64,000 nucleotides of DNA, from positions 1-64,000 of the forward strand of contig ONHN01000003.1 in the NCBI GenBank assembly GCA_900317635.1, given 5' to 3'. Shown here piece by piece: positions 27,372-35,756 of the stretch. Position numbers and translations under genes: made by a program. Numbering within the stretch: position 1 is the first letter of the stretch; every line of letters starts with the position of its first letter. Origin of the DNA: an uncultured Prevotellaceae bacterium (GTDB lineage: Bacteria > Bacteroidota > Bacteroidia > Bacteroidales > Bacteroidaceae). Below the pieces are notes generated by a model. It was not told the origin of the DNA, did not search any database, and worked only from the letters and a program-made list of their open reading frames with translations.

Positions 27372-27968
27372 ATGCAAGTTATACTGAAAGAAACCGTATA
27401 TGGCCTTGGTTACAAGGACGACATCGTAACCGTTAAGAACGGCTACGGACGCAACTATCTCATCCCCCAGGGAAAAGCCGTCATCGCTTCTAAGTCTGCC
27501 GTGAAGCAGCTTGAGGAAGAACTCCGCCAGCGTGCGCGCAAGATTGCCCAGCTCAAGGCTGAAGCCGAAGCACTGGCAGAGCGCATCCGCACAGTGAAAC
27601 CCATCGTGATTGCTACGAAGGTTAGCGCAACGGGCACTATCTACGGCTCCGTCAACAGCCTGCACCTCGCCGAGGCATTGGTGGCACAAGGCATTGAGCT
27701 CGACCGCCGCCAAATCAACGTCCACGACGTGAAAGAAGTGGGCAACTACACAGCCGTTGTGAAGGTTTACAAGGGCGTGGAAGCTGAGCTGCCCTTCACC
27801 GTCGTAGCCGAGAACGCCGAGGAGTATGAAGCTGCCAAGGCCGCCGCTAAGGCCGAGGCCGAAGCTGCTAAGAAGGCTGAAGCCGAAGCTGCCGCCGCCG
27901 AAGCTCCCGCCGAAGAAGCTCCCGCCGCCGACGAAGAGACCACAGAAGTAGCTTCCCTCGAAGCATAA
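27372..27968 (+). CDS. rplI: 50S ribosomal protein bL9 with long Ala/Glu tail
   Basis: The large-subunit protein bL9 normally has about 150 residues; this one has 198. The N-terminal domain (MQVILKETVYGLGYKDDIVTV, NGYGRNYLIPQGKA) and C-terminal rRNA-binding domain (about 80-148) are intact. The last 50 residues are a low-complexity tail of Ala, Glu and Lys repeats. Such tails occur in some Bacteroidetes bL9 proteins; their role is not known. The operon ends at a strong terminator (28001). Confidence 0.96.
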   Translation: MQVILKETVYGLGYKDDIVTVKNGYGRNYLIPQGKAVIASKSAVKQLEEELRQRARKIAQLKAEAEALAERIRTVKPIVIATKVSATGTIYGSVNSLHLAEALVAQGIELDRRQINVHDVKEVGNYTAVVKVYKGVEAELPFTVVAENAEEYEAAKAAAKAEAEAAKKAEAEAAAAEAPAEEAPAADEETTEVASLEA

Positions 27969-28000
27969 ACCGCCACCCCGCAAGGGGGACGCAACCCATA

Positions 28001-28036
28001 GCAGGCCGCGCCCGAAAAGGCGCGGCCTGCGTTTTA
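28001..28036 (+). terminator. Terminator of the ribosomal operon
   Basis: GCAGGCCGCGCC (28001-28012) and GGCGCGGCCTGC (28019-28030) form a perfect 12-bp stem with a short loop, followed by GTTTTA. Confidence 0.9.
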
Positions 28037-28072
28037 CGCCTCAAAGGGCGTTTCCAACCTAAGCATACCGCT

Positions 28073-29191
28073 ATGGCTAAAGACCAAAATCTTTGGAACC
28101 GCATCCTGCGCAACGCGCTGGCCCTGCCTGGCGTGGCCATCGACCGCGACGAATACCTGCGCTCGGCCTTACGCAACGACTGTACGCCCGAAGAGCTGAG
28201 CCGTGCCATCGAGTATCGGCCCGCCGTCGTCGTCAGCCGCGAGCGCATCGACAAGATTGCCTCAGCAGCTATCAACTACCACACCGCCACCGTCACGTCC
28301 CTCAGCACGCTGACCGGCCTCCCTGGCGGCCCCGCTATCGTGGCCAGCATCCCTGCCGACTTGGCACAATACTACTTCCACGTCTTTGCCCTTTCGCAGA
28401 AGTTGGCCTATCTCTACGGCTTCCCCGACTTGCGCGACAAGAACGCGCGCCTCACCGACGAGGCCGCCGACATGCTGACGCTCTTCGTGGGCGTGATGAT
28501 GGGTGCCCGCGTAGCCAGCAACGTCCTGCGCGACATCAGTCGCGACCTGGCTGTGCAGGTGGCAAAGAAAGTGCCGACAAAGACCCTCACGCGCACGCTC
28601 TACTATCCCATTGTGCGCCAGGTGGCCACGCGCATAGGCCTCGACCTCTCTAAGAGCAACGTCACGCGCACGCTGGGACGCTTCATCCCGCTCGTGGGTG
28701 GCATCGTCAGCGGTGCCGTCACCTACGCCGCCTTCTACCCCGGTGCCCGCCGCCTGCAAAAGACGCTCCACCGACAGATGGACCTCCTCGGTGCGAACCC
28801 CGACCAAATGCCCGATACGGGCGACGTGCTGCCGCCCAGCGACGAGCACCTCGAGCGCCTCGCCATGCAAGCCTTGGTCAACATGGCCCTGATGGACGAT
28901 GATGCACGCGAGAAGAAGCTGGCCTATCTGCAAAAGCAAGTGGCCCACACCACCTTGCCGCTCGAAGAGCAACAGCAACTCGTAGCGGCCTATCAAGAGG
29001 CGCAGACGTTCAAGACCGATTTCGCTGACTTCCAAGACGACCCCGTCAGCAGCTCGCAACTCGTGCGCCGCCTCGTAGATGTCATGCGCCTCGGCGGACA
29101 AATCTCCGTCAGTGCTAAAATCTACCTCAACAAGATTTGCCGCGAACTGGGCTACTCGCCCCGCGATGTGGACGAGTTCCTTAAAGAATAA
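28073..29191 (+). CDS. EcsC-like protein
   Basis: A 372-residue cytoplasmic-looking protein. Its central region (ASAAINYHTATVTSLSTLTG, then PGGPAIVASIPADLAQYYFH, about 62-105) resembles the Gly-rich and aromatic pattern of the EcsC family, including the A-LYG helix after it. Another weakly hydrophobic stretch (RFIPLVGGIVSGAVTYAAFY, about 203-222) recalls the EcsC C-terminal hairpin. The last 100 residues are charged and helical and might be a TerB-like domain. Function unknown. It stands alone between the L9 terminator and rpiB. Confidence 0.55.
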   Translation: MAKDQNLWNRILRNALALPGVAIDRDEYLRSALRNDCTPEELSRAIEYRPAVVVSRERIDKIASAAINYHTATVTSLSTLTGLPGGPAIVASIPADLAQYYFHVFALSQKLAYLYGFPDLRDKNARLTDEAADMLTLFVGVMMGARVASNVLRDISRDLAVQVAKKVPTKTLTRTLYYPIVRQVATRIGLDLSKSNVTRTLGRFIPLVGGIVSGAVTYAAFYPGARRLQKTLHRQMDLLGANPDQMPDTGDVLPPSDEHLERLAMQALVNMALMDDDAREKKLAYLQKQVAHTTLPLEEQQQLVAAYQEAQTFKTDFADFQDDPVSSSQLVRRLVDVMRLGGQISVSAKIYLNKICRELGYSPRDVDEFLKE

Positions 29192-29249
29192 AGGGTTACA
29201 CCTCTTCCTCTCCTCCACCCTCCCATTACCTATATAATATTATACCACT

Positions 29250-29687
29250 ATGCTTCCCATAGGTTTGGCCTCCGACCACGCAGGCTTCCCCCTGAAAGAA
29301 CACGTCAAGACGCTCCTCGACGAGCTACAACTTCCCTACGTCGACTACGGCACCCACTCCACCGAGAGTTGCGACTATCCCGACTTTGCCCACGCCCTGG
29401 CCCGCGCCATTGAGCGTGGCGACGTGGAGCGCGGCATCGCCGTCTGCGGCTCTGGCCAAGGCATCACCATCACGCTCAACAAGCATCGCGCCGTGCGCGC
29501 CGCCCTATCGTGGCTGCCCGAAATTGCCGCCCTCGCTCGCCAACACAACGATGCCAACGTCCTCACCATGCCCGGGCGCTTCATCTCTAACGACGAGGCC
29601 GACGCCATCGTCCGCACCTTCCTCTCAACCCCCTTCGAAGGCGGGCGCCACCAGCGCCGCGTAGAGAAGATAACCGAGGGGCTCTAA
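29250..29687 (+). CDS. rpiB: Ribose-5-phosphate isomerase B
   Basis: A 145-residue enzyme of the pentose phosphate pathway that interconverts ribose 5-phosphate and ribulose 5-phosphate. The start IGLASDHAGFPLKEHV is diagnostic. The catalytic Cys lies in GIAVCGSGQGITI (about 64-76), and NKHRAVRAAL and the NDANVLTMPGRFI segment complete the LacA/RpiB fold. Confidence 0.94.
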   Translation: MLPIGLASDHAGFPLKEHVKTLLDELQLPYVDYGTHSTESCDYPDFAHALARAIERGDVERGIAVCGSGQGITITLNKHRAVRAALSWLPEIAALARQHNDANVLTMPGRFISNDEADAIVRTFLSTPFEGGRHQRRVEKITEGL

Positions 29688-29763
29688 TCACCGCCTTGCG
29701 CGAAGCCTTTGCACCGCAGTAGTAGGGTGGGGCGCTCTGGCGCGTCAAATATCTCCTTAATTG

Positions 29764-29795
29764 TTTGGCGTATAACAAAAAAAGCAGTACCTTTG
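29764..29795 (+). promoter_or_regulatory. Promoter of the HU gene
   Basis: TTTG at 29764-29767 and TACCTTTG at 29788-29795 are separated by 20 bases. The start codon of HU lies 56 bases further on. Confidence 0.75.
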
Positions 29796-29851
29796 CACCC
29801 ACTCTTAAAAGCAGTAGATCAGAAAAGATATAAACTTAAAACCTTACAGTT

Positions 29852-30127
29852 ATGACAAAGGCAGACATCGTTGCCGAGATTTCCCGTAAGACGGGCCTCG
29901 ACAAGACTTCCGTGTTGATTACCGTTGAAGCTTTTATGGACTCCGTGAAGGAGTCGCTCGAAAAGCAGGAGAATGTCTATCTGCGCGGTTTCGGTAGCTT
30001 CATCCTCAAGAAGCGCGCCCAAAAGACCGCCCGCAACATCTCCAAACGCGAAACCATCATCATCCCCGAACACAACATTCCCGCTTTCAAACCCGCCAAG
30101 ACCTTCATGGCGATGGTGAAAGACTAA
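29852..30127 (+). CDS. HU-family DNA-binding protein
   Basis: A 91-residue nucleoid protein that bends and compacts DNA as a dimer. MTKADIVAEISRKTGLDKT opens the helical part. The beta-arm region with GFGSFILKKRAQKTARNISK (about 49-68) and the terminal PAFKPAKTFM fit HU/IHF. It is followed by a 29-residue basic peptide gene on the same transcript. Confidence 0.95.
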   Translation: MTKADIVAEISRKTGLDKTSVLITVEAFMDSVKESLEKQENVYLRGFGSFILKKRAQKTARNISKRETIIIPEHNIPAFKPAKTFMAMVKD

Positions 30128-30166
30128 CGGAATACACACACATTTAACAACTAAAACTATAAAGCT

Positions 30167-30256
30167 ATGCCCAGCGGAAAAAAGAAAAAGAGACACAAGA
30201 TGGCTACGCACAAGCGCAAAAAACGCTTGCGCAAGAATCGCCATAAGAGCAAGTAA
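30167..30256 (+). CDS. 29-residue Lys/Arg/His-rich peptide
   Basis: ATG 30167 to TAA 30256 encodes MPSGKKKKRHKMATHKRKKR followed by LRKNRHKSK, about two-thirds basic. It lies 39 bases after HU and directly before a strong hairpin terminator, so it is transcribed. I recall near-identical short basic ORFs being widespread in Bacteroidales. The composition resembles the smallest ribosomal proteins (bL36, bTHX type), so a ribosome-bound or nucleoid role is inferred, not shown. Too short for most gene callers. Confidence 0.7.
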   Translation: MPSGKKKKRHKMATHKRKKRLRKNRHKSK

Positions 30257-30276
30257 CAACCTTGCCAGCATGTAAT

Positions 30277-30368
30277 ACACGAATACCCATTCTTCACGCG
30301 AACGCCGAAAGCGGACCCCGCGGCCCGCTAACCTTCCTCGCGTAAGAATTGGGGTTTCGTGTGTTTTT
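30277..30368 (+). terminator. Long hairpin terminator after the HU transcript
   Basis: ACACGAATACCCATTCTTcaCGCG (30277-30300) pairs with CGCGTAAGAATTGGGGTTTCGTGT (30340-30363), with one or two mismatches, around a GC-rich inner part. TTTTT follows. It separates the HU unit from the ribonuclease gene. Confidence 0.7.
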
Positions 30369-30462
30369 GTACAAACATCACAGCGCATAGCCCTTAAGTG
30401 CCAGCAACGCAAGCCGTGCCCCCGCGCTTCACGCGGCTATGCCAGACCTATCAAAACAAGTA

Positions 30463-32052
30463 ATGACAAGCGAAGTAATTGTTGATGTTCAGCCCAAGGA
30501 GATATCTATCGCCCTGCTCGAAGACAAACGCCTCGTAGAGTTTCAGCGCGAGCGCCGCGAACAGCACTTCTCCGTCGGCAACATCTATCTGGCCAAAGTC
30601 CGGCGCATCATGCCCGGCCTGAACGCTTGCTTCGTGAACGTCGGACACCCTAAGGACGCTTTCCTACACTATTTCGACCTCGGACTGCACTATCGCTCCG
30701 TAGAGAAATTCCTCCAACTCGTAGGCGACGGACGACGCAACGTACCCTTCCACAAAGCCCTCGTGCCCGAAGAGCTGCCCAAGGAAGGCAGCGTGCAGGA
30801 CACACTCAAGAAAGACGACGAGGTGCTGGTGCAAATCGTGAAAGAGCCCATTTCAACCAAAGGACCGCGCATCACGTGCGACATCACCTTCCCCGGCCGC
30901 TACATCGTCCTCATCCCCTTCACCGAGAAAATCAACGTCTCCACAAAAATTCGCAGTGCACAAGAGCGCGCACGCCTCAAACAGCTCATTCAAAGCATCA
31001 AACCAAAAGGCTTCGGCTGCATCATTCGCACCGTGGCCGAAGGCAAACGCGTGGCAGAGCTCGACCTTGAAATGAAAACCCTCGTGGGACGTTGGAACGA
31101 CACCGTTAGCCGCATTCAGCGCATACGCCAAGAGGCTGGTGCCAAACTCCCCCGCCTCGTCTACGAAGAAACAAGCCGACCCGTCGCCCTACTGCGCGAC
31201 CTCTTCAACCCCTCCTACGAAAACATCTACGTGGGCGGCGACGAAGAAGTCTTTCGCGACATTCAGCACTACGTCTCGCTCATAGCTCCCGAGCGTAAAG
31301 ACATTGTCAAGCACTACAAAGGAAGCGTTCCTATCTTCGACAACTTCTCCGTCACGCGACAAGTCAAGAGTGGCTTCGGTCGCACCGTTACCTACAAACA
31401 CGGAGCCTACCTTATTATTGAGCATACCGAAGCGCTCCACGTCGTCGACGTCAACAGCGGCAACCGCTCCAAAAACCCCGAAGGACAAGAAACCAACGCC
31501 CTCGAGGTCAACCTCGGCGCCGCCGACGAACTTGCACGCCAACTGCGACTGCGCGATATGGGCGGCATCATCGTGGTCGATTTCATCGACATGGCCAAGC
31601 CCGAAAACCGCCAAGCACTCTACGAACGCATGGTGGAAAACATGAAGCAAGACCGCGCACGCCACAACATCCTGCCCCTCTCTAAGTTTGGCCTGATGCA
31701 AATCACCCGACAGCGCGTGCGCCCTGCGCAAGACGTTACCGTCGACGAGGCTTGCCCCACCTGCGGCGGTACAGGCAAGATAAAAGCCAGCCTCCTCTTC
31801 ACCGATATGCTCGAAGAAAAAGTGCGACTCATCGCCCATACGATGCACGCGCGCAGCGTCCGACTACACCTTCACCCCTTCGTAGCAGCCTACCTCACCA
31901 AAGGCATCGCCTCGCTACGAATGAAGTGGCAAGCAAAATACCGTATGTGGATCAACGTGATCCCGAACCAACAACTCGCCTACCTGCAATACCAATTCTA
32001 CGACTCCGACGGCGAAGAAATCGACGTCCGACAGCTCGGCGAGATGAACTAA
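30463..32052 (+). CDS. rng: Ribonuclease E/G-family endoribonuclease
   Basis: This 529-residue enzyme processes 16S rRNA 5' ends and degrades mRNA. ATG 30463 (MTSEVIVDVQPKEISIALLE) was chosen over 30439 because the family begins at this point. The S1 domain spans about 30-120 (HFSVGNIYLAKVRRIMPGLN). The DNase I-like catalytic part has DVNSGNR near 335 and VVDFIDM near 375, both carrying magnesium-binding Asp residues. The zinc link CPTCGGTGK (about 430) is intact. It ends at a terminator hairpin. Confidence 0.93.
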   Translation: MTSEVIVDVQPKEISIALLEDKRLVEFQRERREQHFSVGNIYLAKVRRIMPGLNACFVNVGHPKDAFLHYFDLGLHYRSVEKFLQLVGDGRRNVPFHKALVPEELPKEGSVQDTLKKDDEVLVQIVKEPISTKGPRITCDITFPGRYIVLIPFTEKINVSTKIRSAQERARLKQLIQSIKPKGFGCIIRTVAEGKRVAELDLEMKTLVGRWNDTVSRIQRIRQEAGAKLPRLVYEETSRPVALLRDLFNPSYENIYVGGDEEVFRDIQHYVSLIAPERKDIVKHYKGSVPIFDNFSVTRQVKSGFGRTVTYKHGAYLIIEHTEALHVVDVNSGNRSKNPEGQETNALEVNLGAADELARQLRLRDMGGIIVVDFIDMAKPENRQALYERMVENMKQDRARHNILPLSKFGLMQITRQRVRPAQDVTVDEACPTCGGTGKIKASLLFTDMLEEKVRLIAHTMHARSVRLHLHPFVAAYLTKGIASLRMKWQAKYRMWINVIPNQQLAYLQYQFYDSDGEEIDVRQLGEMN

Positions 32053-32056
32053 CCCC

Positions 32057-32106
32057 GCTTCGCGCGCGTACATATATAATATATGTATAGCGCGCGAAGC
32101 TTTTTT
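32057..32106 (+). terminator. Terminator after rng
   Basis: GCTTCGCGCGC (32057-32067) pairs with GCGCGCGAAGC (32090-32100), with an inner TACATATA/TATATGTA stem, and TTTTTT follows. A fragment of the GGGAGCGCGGGCG repeat lies at 32113-32127. Confidence 0.9.
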
Positions 32107-32252
32107 ACGCCTTGGGAGCGCGGGCGCTCCCATACCCCCCCTAACCCCTGCAATTTGCCAACTCTACCCAACGAAATAGCCCCTTAACACAAAAAAATGC
32201 ATTTATTAAGCAAATTTAACAAGTCAAGGCTTACCTTTCTTTTCATTCTTTG

Positions 32253-32260
32253 TACTTTTG
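32253..32260 (+). promoter_or_regulatory. Likely -7 element for the 969-aa secreted protein
   Basis: TACTTTTG fits TAnnTTTG and predicts a leader of about 105 bases. The -33 region is T-rich (TTACCTTTCTTTTC) without an exact TTTG at the best spacing. Confidence 0.5.
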
Positions 32261-32373
32261 CGGCGCAGTCAGAGGCGGAATGTCGTAGATATTTCGTCCG
32301 CTGTATGTTGAGGCCCTTATGCGCTGAACAAACTTAAATTAATTCACTTATATATTAACAACAAAACACAACA

Positions 32374-35283
32374 ATGAGAAAGATTACCTCTCTCTTTGCG
32401 CTGTTCCTGCTGGTGGCAGGGACAGCTGTGGCACAAATCACGTCGCTGTCTGAAACCAGCAACGATAAGTGCTACACAATCACGAACAGCCGTTCTACAT
32501 GGGCTGTTGCAAATGGCGGTACTCAGCTGACCACCATTGCTAAGCTCGGTCTTGCCTTTAGCGCAACCGACACAAAGCAGCAATTTGCTCTCATTACGCC
32601 CGACAATGGTACCAACTACTACCTTTGGAGCGTTAATGGACAAGGTTATGTTACCCCTTCCGGTACGCTCACCACGGATGTTGGCGCTTGCAAGCCTGTT
32701 TATCTGAACAGCAGCAAGGTGATGTATTTTGATAACGACCACTACATCAACACGGGCGGTTCCAATCAGATTACGATCGACTGGTGGAGCACCGCCGACG
32801 CTGGTAACATCCTGACCATTGCCGAGGCTGCCGACTTCGATCCTACGGCGGCTCTTGCAGTGTTCGCAACACCTACCTGTAACGTAACCTACGTTATTAG
32901 CGATGCTAACGGCGTTGTATATACTTCACCTGTCGAGACGATGGCCGTCGGCGCTGAAGTGACAACCGTTCCTACCGAATACCAGCGCGCGTTTTGCACC
33001 TACACCGTAACGCCTACGACCACCGTGGATGGCGACAACACGGTGCCTGTAACGGTTACGTATAGCCTGCCCTTCACGGTCAGCGCAAGCTACGACGACG
33101 CTACGTGGTACTTCGCTAAGATTCGTAGTAACCGCTGGATTTCTATGGACTCCACCGAGCCTTACTATCCCTCTGCTACGAAGAACACGGAGGACAATGG
33201 TAAATGGGCTTTCGTTGGTAACCCCTACGCTGGTTTCAGCATCTTGAACAAGGCCGCTGGTGCTACGATGGTGCTGACGAAAGATGGCAACAATGCCGTT
33301 ATGCGTAGCGAAAGCACCGAAACGTGGGATCTCGTGGCCAACGGTTCTGGCTTCAACCTCCTTCGCCATGGTTCCGCTCAAGACTATATGAACCAAAATG
33401 GTGGTGCCTCTGGTTACCTCGGTTTCTGGGTTAGTGCATGGGGTGCTACCGATACTGGTGGCCAATGGCTCATCGAAGAAGCTCCAGCAGCTACTGTTGA
33501 CGTTACCTACAACGTTGTTCTCGGTGGCACCGTTGTTGCTTCTGCTACCGAAACGCAGGGCGTAGGCGCAGCACCCGCTGTTCCCTCCAGCCTGGAATTT
33601 GCATACACGACCTATACCTACGACGTAACCGAGCTGACGGCCGCAACGACCACCGTTGTTGCTACGCCGACCTTCAACACGCCCTACACGCTCAGCACCA
33701 GCTTCGACGATGCTACGTGGTACTACATGCGCGGCCATGCCTCTACGGGCAACTATCCTAACCGCTATATTTCTACCAACGAAGATGCTATTGCTTGGGC
33801 AGATGGCAACACCATGACCGATGCTTACAAGTGGGCCCTCGTTGGTAACCCCATCCAGGGTGTACAGCTCGTCAACAAGGCTGCTGGTGCTACAAAGTGC
33901 GCACAGGGAACAAACCCCGTTGCTATGGGTACGGACGCTAAGCTGTGGACGCTCAAAGAGCAGACCAACTACACCGACGCAACGAACGGTAAGGGCTTCG
34001 GTCTCTACGATGCTTCTCTTACTTACATCAACTGCCAAGGTGGTGCACTGAAGTATTGGGCTGGTTTCGACCAGGGTTCTACCTTCTGGTTCGAAGAAAT
34101 CCCCAGCACGCCTTACTACGACGCTCTTGTTGCTGTTGTAGAGCCTTATGTTACTGCTGCCGAAAGCCACGCTGGTGAATACTTCCAGCTCGCTGCTTCT
34201 GGCGAAGCCATAACGAACTTCATGAGCACGATGGTTGCCGCTTCTCAAAACGCTGCCAACAACGTGGATATGACCGAGGCTGAATACAATGCAGCTCTTG
34301 GCTACTTTAACGATGCCCTCGTAATGCCCGAAAATGGTTACTACCGCCTGAAGAGCCGCATGGTTGACGAAGGCGATACGAACTATGGCTATGTAGGTGT
34401 TAACAGCAGCGCTACCCTCGTTGGTAACATTGCCGATCCTACGGCTGATGCCAGCACGGTGTTCTATGTGAAGAACAATGGTGGCTACTACAGCTTCTCC
34501 TCTCAGGGTCTGTATGGCAACGTCGCTTCTCAGAGCACGCCCGTTGTAGCCGATGCTACCGAGCACAACTTCATCCTTGGCATTGCCGCTCCTGGTTATG
34601 GTTACATCAAGACGGCGAGCTCCGTTGCCCGCAGCTGCTACCACGTTGCTGCTTCGCAGGACTACCAAGTTGTAGGTTGGGAAGCTCCCGCTAACGCTTC
34701 TCAGTTCGTATTCGAGCCCGCTACTGACGTAACGGTTAACATGAACGTTGTTGGCGACGCCAGCTACGCTACCGCTTACTTCCCCTTCCCCGTTCAGGTT
34801 ACGGGTGCTAAGGTAATGCGCGTTCAGGCTAACACCGCCGCTGGTAAGGCCTTCTACTACGAAACGGCTAACACCGTTCCCGCTGGTACGGCTGTCATGC
34901 TCGTAGCTGAAGACGGTGCTGCTACCGCTACGGCTACCATCGTTGACAACGCCGATGCCCTCTCTGGACAGAACGACCTCGTTGGTCACTACCTCGCTGG
35001 CAATGTTAGCGATGCCCTCGTACTGGGTGCCAGCAGCGGCGTTGTAGGTTTCTACAAGCTCTCCGCTACGGGTACGCTCGGTGCTAACCGCGCTTACATC
35101 GACAACAGCACGAGTTCTGACGTTCGCGCCCTCGTCCTCGCCGCAGGCGAAACGACTGGCATCAGCAATGTTGCTACCGAAGCCGCTCAGAATGGTAAGG
35201 CCTACGACCTCGCTGGTCGCCGCGTACAGAACGTTCAGAACGGCCTGTACATCATCAACGGTAAGAAGGTGCTTGTAAAATAA
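32374..35283 (+). CDS. Large secreted repeat protein, unknown function
   Basis: The 969-residue protein has a signal peptide (KITSLFALFLLVAGTAVAQ). Two tandem modules of roughly 200 residues follow (about 169-370 and 375-575). Each has an Ig-like opening (CNVTYVI..., VDVTYNV...) and a lectin-like part: SASYDDATWYF and STSFDDATWYY, then KWAFVGNP/KWALVGNP and LVNKAAGAT. Later regions are glycine/alanine rich. The end reads YDLAGRRVQNVQNGLYIING then KKVLVK, a short tail common to exported Prevotella-type proteins. Likely surface or extracellular and carbohydrate-facing, by analogy only. Base composition and codon use match neighbours. Confidence 0.75.
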   Translation: MRKITSLFALFLLVAGTAVAQITSLSETSNDKCYTITNSRSTWAVANGGTQLTTIAKLGLAFSATDTKQQFALITPDNGTNYYLWSVNGQGYVTPSGTLTTDVGACKPVYLNSSKVMYFDNDHYINTGGSNQITIDWWSTADAGNILTIAEAADFDPTAALAVFATPTCNVTYVISDANGVVYTSPVETMAVGAEVTTVPTEYQRAFCTYTVTPTTTVDGDNTVPVTVTYSLPFTVSASYDDATWYFAKIRSNRWISMDSTEPYYPSATKNTEDNGKWAFVGNPYAGFSILNKAAGATMVLTKDGNNAVMRSESTETWDLVANGSGFNLLRHGSAQDYMNQNGGASGYLGFWVSAWGATDTGGQWLIEEAPAATVDVTYNVVLGGTVVASATETQGVGAAPAVPSSLEFAYTTYTYDVTELTAATTTVVATPTFNTPYTLSTSFDDATWYYMRGHASTGNYPNRYISTNEDAIAWADGNTMTDAYKWALVGNPIQGVQLVNKAAGATKCAQGTNPVAMGTDAKLWTLKEQTNYTDATNGKGFGLYDASLTYINCQGGALKYWAGFDQGSTFWFEEIPSTPYYDALVAVVEPYVTAAESHAGEYFQLAASGEAITNFMSTMVAASQNAANNVDMTEAEYNAALGYFNDALVMPENGYYRLKSRMVDEGDTNYGYVGVNSSATLVGNIADPTADASTVFYVKNNGGYYSFSSQGLYGNVASQSTPVVADATEHNFILGIAAPGYGYIKTASSVARSCYHVAASQDYQVVGWEAPANASQFVFEPATDVTVNMNVVGDASYATAYFPFPVQVTGAKVMRVQANTAAGKAFYYETANTVPAGTAVMLVAEDGAATATATIVDNADALSGQNDLVGHYLAGNVSDALVLGASSGVVGFYKLSATGTLGANRAYIDNSTSSDVRALVLAAGETTGISNVATEAAQNGKAYDLAGRRVQNVQNGLYIINGKKVLVK

Positions 35284-35364
35284 GTTTAAGTTGTCCCAAC
35301 GCCCGTCCCTCCATGCGAGGGGCGGGACGGGACTTAACCTCAAACCGCAAAATATAATATAGCT

Positions 35365-35529
35365 ATGAAGAAATACATCATGCCTGCCGCCGAGGTGCTG
35401 AGCCTCCAGCAGAGCGAAATGCTTTGCGTTAGCGGCAACGTTAAAATCGATCCTAACACCGAAGTTGAAGGCGGTTTCAGCCGTGGCTGGGACGCCTCCG
35501 ACTGGACTAACAACGACGTAGAAGAGTAG
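35365..35529 (+). CDS. 54-residue peptide, unknown function
   Basis: ATG 35365 to TAG 35529 encodes MKKYIMPAAEVLSLQQSEML, then CVSGNVKIDPNTEVEGGFSR and GWDASDWTNNDVEE. It lies 81 bases after the large secreted gene and immediately before a terminator. Bacteroidales genomes hold many short orphan peptides of the form MKK.Y..P..EV......ML followed by a Gly/Asp-rich acidic tail, which this matches in form. No enzyme motif or membrane segment is seen. The leader-like N-terminus and small size resemble peptide precursors, but nothing nearby would mature it. Confidence 0.6.
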   Translation: MKKYIMPAAEVLSLQQSEMLCVSGNVKIDPNTEVEGGFSRGWDASDWTNNDVEE

Positions 35530-35565
35530 TCCGCTGCTCTCCTTTACGATAAACCTAACAATAAA

Positions 35566-35605
35566 CCTCCCGCACGCTCATTCGTCGAGCCGTGCGGGAG
35601 GTTTT
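35566..35605 (+). terminator. Terminator after the 54-aa peptide gene
   Basis: CCTCCCGCACG (35566-35576) and CGTGCGGGAGG (35591-35601) form a perfect 11-bp stem followed by TTTT. Confidence 0.9.
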
Positions 35606-35616
35606 GCTGTTGCCTC

Positions 35617-35715
35617 ACTGAGTACGCAGGCGTGACGCCTGCGTACCCGGTGAGGGCATACGCCGCCGACGGGGTGTGGGTGATTTCCGCAGGCGAGACG
35701 CCTGCGTCCCATACT
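35617..35715. repeat. Cluster of short palindromes (GTACGCAGGCGTgACGCCTGCGTAC type)
   Basis: GTACGCAGGCGT and ACGCCTGCGTAC form a near-perfect hairpin at 35621-35645. A second (CGCAGGCGAGACGCCTGCG) lies at about 35688-35706. A related half is at 36657-36685. They sit between the peptide gene terminator and the transposase element. Confidence 0.65.
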
Positions 35716-35756
35716 CTTCACCTGCGTCCCACTATAACCTTATTCGCTTCGCTATT

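Noticed and set aside
32926..35343. An 805-residue open frame on the minus strand
   Set aside because: It lies opposite the 969-aa secreted gene, has no signal or domain pattern and arises from the third-position bias of that gene.
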